NCBI GenBank assembly: GCA_028689175.1
Contig: JAQTWS010000030.1
Coordinates: forward strand, 1 to 6,253
Length of the DNA: 6,253 nt
Reading direction: 5' to 3'
Source: Minisyncoccota bacterium
GTDB lineage: Bacteria > Patescibacteriota > Minisyncoccia > Minisyncoccales > Minisyncoccaceae
Part shown: positions 5,294 to 6,253 of the stretch, piece after piece
How positions within the stretch are numbered: position 1 is the stretch's first letter
Layout of the letters: each line of letters opens with the position of its first letter
Notes under the pieces: model-generated
What the model was told of the DNA's origin: nothing
Databases searched by the model: none
The model's input: the letters and a program-made list of their open reading frames with translations, nothing else
Made by a program: the position numbers and the translations under genes

Positions 5294-5316
5294 AATTATC
5301 ATATTTTTGTTAAAAT
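5288..5316 (+). promoter_or_regulatory. Possible promoter for the secreted-protein/SBP pair
   Basis: TTGTAA (5288-5293, 4/6 to TTGACA, overlapping the XRE stop codon), a 17-bp spacer, and TAAAAT (5311-5316, 5/6 to TATAAT). It would give a leader of about 70 nt before the ATG at 5396. No Shine-Dalgarno motif or convincing hairpin is seen in that leader. Confidence 0.38.
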
Positions 5317-5395
5317 TAGAGTATAGGATTGATTGAAAGAAATAAAAACATCTTTTTGTAGTAATTTTTTGCATTATTAATAAGTAATAAAAATT

Positions 5396-5656
5396 ATGAA
5401 GAAAAAAGACATATTAATAATTCTCGCAATATTTACTTTAGCAGCAGTTACGAATGTATTTGAAGCAGAAGCTCGTGAAATAAATTTAAATGAAAGAAGG
5501 GTTCAATATTACGAAAATTTAAATTATGATGTTTGGAAAAATGGACATGAAAAACAAATCAAAAAACTTCAGATTAAAATGAACAATATGACAGAGGAAA
5601 GATTTAATAAGATGAAAGAAATGCAATTGAATTATTGGAAAAATAATTTTTCTTAA
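5396..5656 (+). CDS. Small secreted helical protein of unknown function
   Basis: An 86-aa protein I do not recognise. It begins with a clear signal peptide: MKKKD, a hydrophobic core at residues 6-21, and an EAEA motif suggesting cleavage after A26. The mature part, about 60 residues, is highly charged, rich in Asn, Lys, Glu, Tyr and Trp, and has no Cys. Its second half (KNGHEKQIKKLQIK through NYWKNNF) is predicted to be one long amphipathic helix. It faintly recalls small Spy/CpxP-type envelope helices, but no diagnostic motif is present and I do not assign it. The next gene, a solute-binding-like protein, begins 6 nt after the stop, so the two are probably co-transcribed and act outside the membrane. 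There is no ribosome-binding site. Confidence 0.65.
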   Translation: MKKKDILIILAIFTLAAVTNVFEAEAREINLNERRVQYYENLNYDVWKNGHEKQIKKLQIKMNNMTEERFNKMKEMQLNYWKNNFS

Positions 5657-5662
5657 AATAAT

Positions 5663-6253
5663 ATGAAAAAACAATTTCTCGTCTTAGTATTTATTATTTT
5701 ATTAAGTGTATTTTTTGTATATATTAACAAACAAAATAATTTAAGAATACTTACAGAAGAATATAAACCCCTTCAGTATATAAATAAAGATGGGGAAATT
5801 GATGGATACGCAGTGCGAATTGTCAAAGATATCCTCAATGAATTAAATATTTCAAAAGAAATAGAATTAATTGATTGGGACACAGCATATAATTTAGCTT
5901 TGAATGAGGATAATATAGTTCTTTTTTCAACAATAAAAAACAAAGAAAGAAAAGATGAATTCAAATGGGTCGGCCCAATAGGAACGCTAAAGGTTAATTT
6001 ATACGCAAAAGTCCCCAATGATATAAAAATAGAATCATTAGATAAGGCAAAAAAATATAAAATAAGCGCTGTCAAGGATTATGCCTATACGCAAAATTTA
6101 AAGAATTTAGGATTTGATAATATTGTGGAATGCGACACAGAAATTGAGGCATTGAAAAAATTATTAAGCGATGAAACTGATCTATATTTAACTTCAAATA
6201 TTGCGATAAATGAATTAGCAGACGCTGAAATGATTTCCTTTGACATGATTCAG
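5663..6253 (+). CDS. Family-3 solute-binding-like protein, 3' end outside the window
   Basis: The open frame of 197 codons runs off the right edge; complete relatives are about 240-280 aa. Residues 1-20 are an uncleaved-anchor-like or signal helix (FLVLVFIILLSVFFVYI) without a lipobox cysteine, so it is not a lipoprotein. The rest follows the bacterial extracellular solute-binding family 3 (HisJ/GlnH-like) plan. There is a first strand LRILTEEYKPLQYI (27-40), then GEIDGYAVRIVKDILNEL (44-61), a hinge segment VLFSTIKNKERKDEFKWVGPIG (86-107), and a second-lobe start LDKAKKYKISAVKDYA (126-141). The sub-type with FSTI..ERK..FKWVGPI resembles the stand-alone periplasmic-binding proteins often found without ABC permease partners. 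Ligand unknown, perhaps amino-acid-like. It lies 6 nt after the small secreted protein gene. The start has no Shine-Dalgarno; the signal helix supports it. Confidence 0.85.
   Translation, partial: MKKQFLVLVFIILLSVFFVYINKQNNLRILTEEYKPLQYINKDGEIDGYAVRIVKDILNELNISKEIELIDWDTAYNLALNEDNIVLFSTIKNKERKDEFKWVGPIGTLKVNLYAKVPNDIKIESLDKAKKYKISAVKDYAYTQNLKNLGFDNIVECDTEIEALKKLLSDETDLYLTSNIAINELADAEMISFDMIQ

Noticed and set aside
5773..6075. 100-codon open frame on the minus strand.
   Set aside because: Antisense shadow of the solute-binding protein gene, which has a clear signal helix and family pattern on the plus strand.

Overview
This is a strongly AT-rich window with bacterial-type promoters: TTGACA/TTTACA -35 boxes at 17-bp spacing and TATAAT-like -10 boxes. 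Almost none of its start codons has a Shine-Dalgarno sequence, and two, perhaps three, genes look leaderless. The gene content is a fused MtrA-like/ThyA/DUF4346 thymidylate synthase, a bacterial/archaeal-type PEBP (Raf kinase inhibitor-like) protein, a DUF2178-like membrane protein with a small XRE regulator, and a family-3 solute-binding-like protein. Together these suggest a small-genome, low-GC bacterium, most likely a Patescibacteria/CPR-type lineage. That assignment is an inference. TGA (4-nt ATGA overlap at 5096-5099), TAA and TAG all appear to act as ordinary stops.

Layout. Bases 1-1460 are an insertion-sequence graveyard. They hold the C-terminal end of an IS256/mutator-family transposase (1-303, with an internal deletion and frame change) and then a nearly intact IS30-family element on the minus strand (about 318-1454). 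The IS30 transposase keeps its full DD(33)E triad but carries two in-frame TAG codons. The right end of the IS30 points a perfect TTGACA outward into a roughly 60-nt leader made of two mutually exclusive hairpins. Next comes a 235-codon HExxH putative metallopeptidase gene (1535-2242), interrupted by one TGA at codon 34, probably in place of Trp. Bases 2243-2740 hold a weak terminator hairpin, two TATAAT boxes, and what looks like a small gene decayed by frameshifts and stops.

From 2741 onward the genes look intact. A minus-strand thymidylate synthase (2741-4138) is divergent from a PEBP-family gene (4212-4661). Their 73-bp intergenic region has one promoter for each direction, and both place the transcription start at the A of the ATG. 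A two-gene operon follows: a four-helix DUF2178-like membrane protein and an overlapping 65-aa XRE repressor. Its promoter lies inside an AATGTTA/TAACATT repeat cluster that is probably the repressor's own operator. The window ends with an unrecognised 86-aa secreted helical protein and, 6 nt later, the first 197 residues of a family-3 periplasmic-binding-like protein that runs off the right edge. These two are probably co-transcribed.

The left half is mobile and decaying accessory DNA. The right half holds nucleotide metabolism (dTMP synthesis), a small self-regulated membrane-protein/repressor module, and envelope or secreted proteins. No rRNA, tRNA or CRISPR array was seen.
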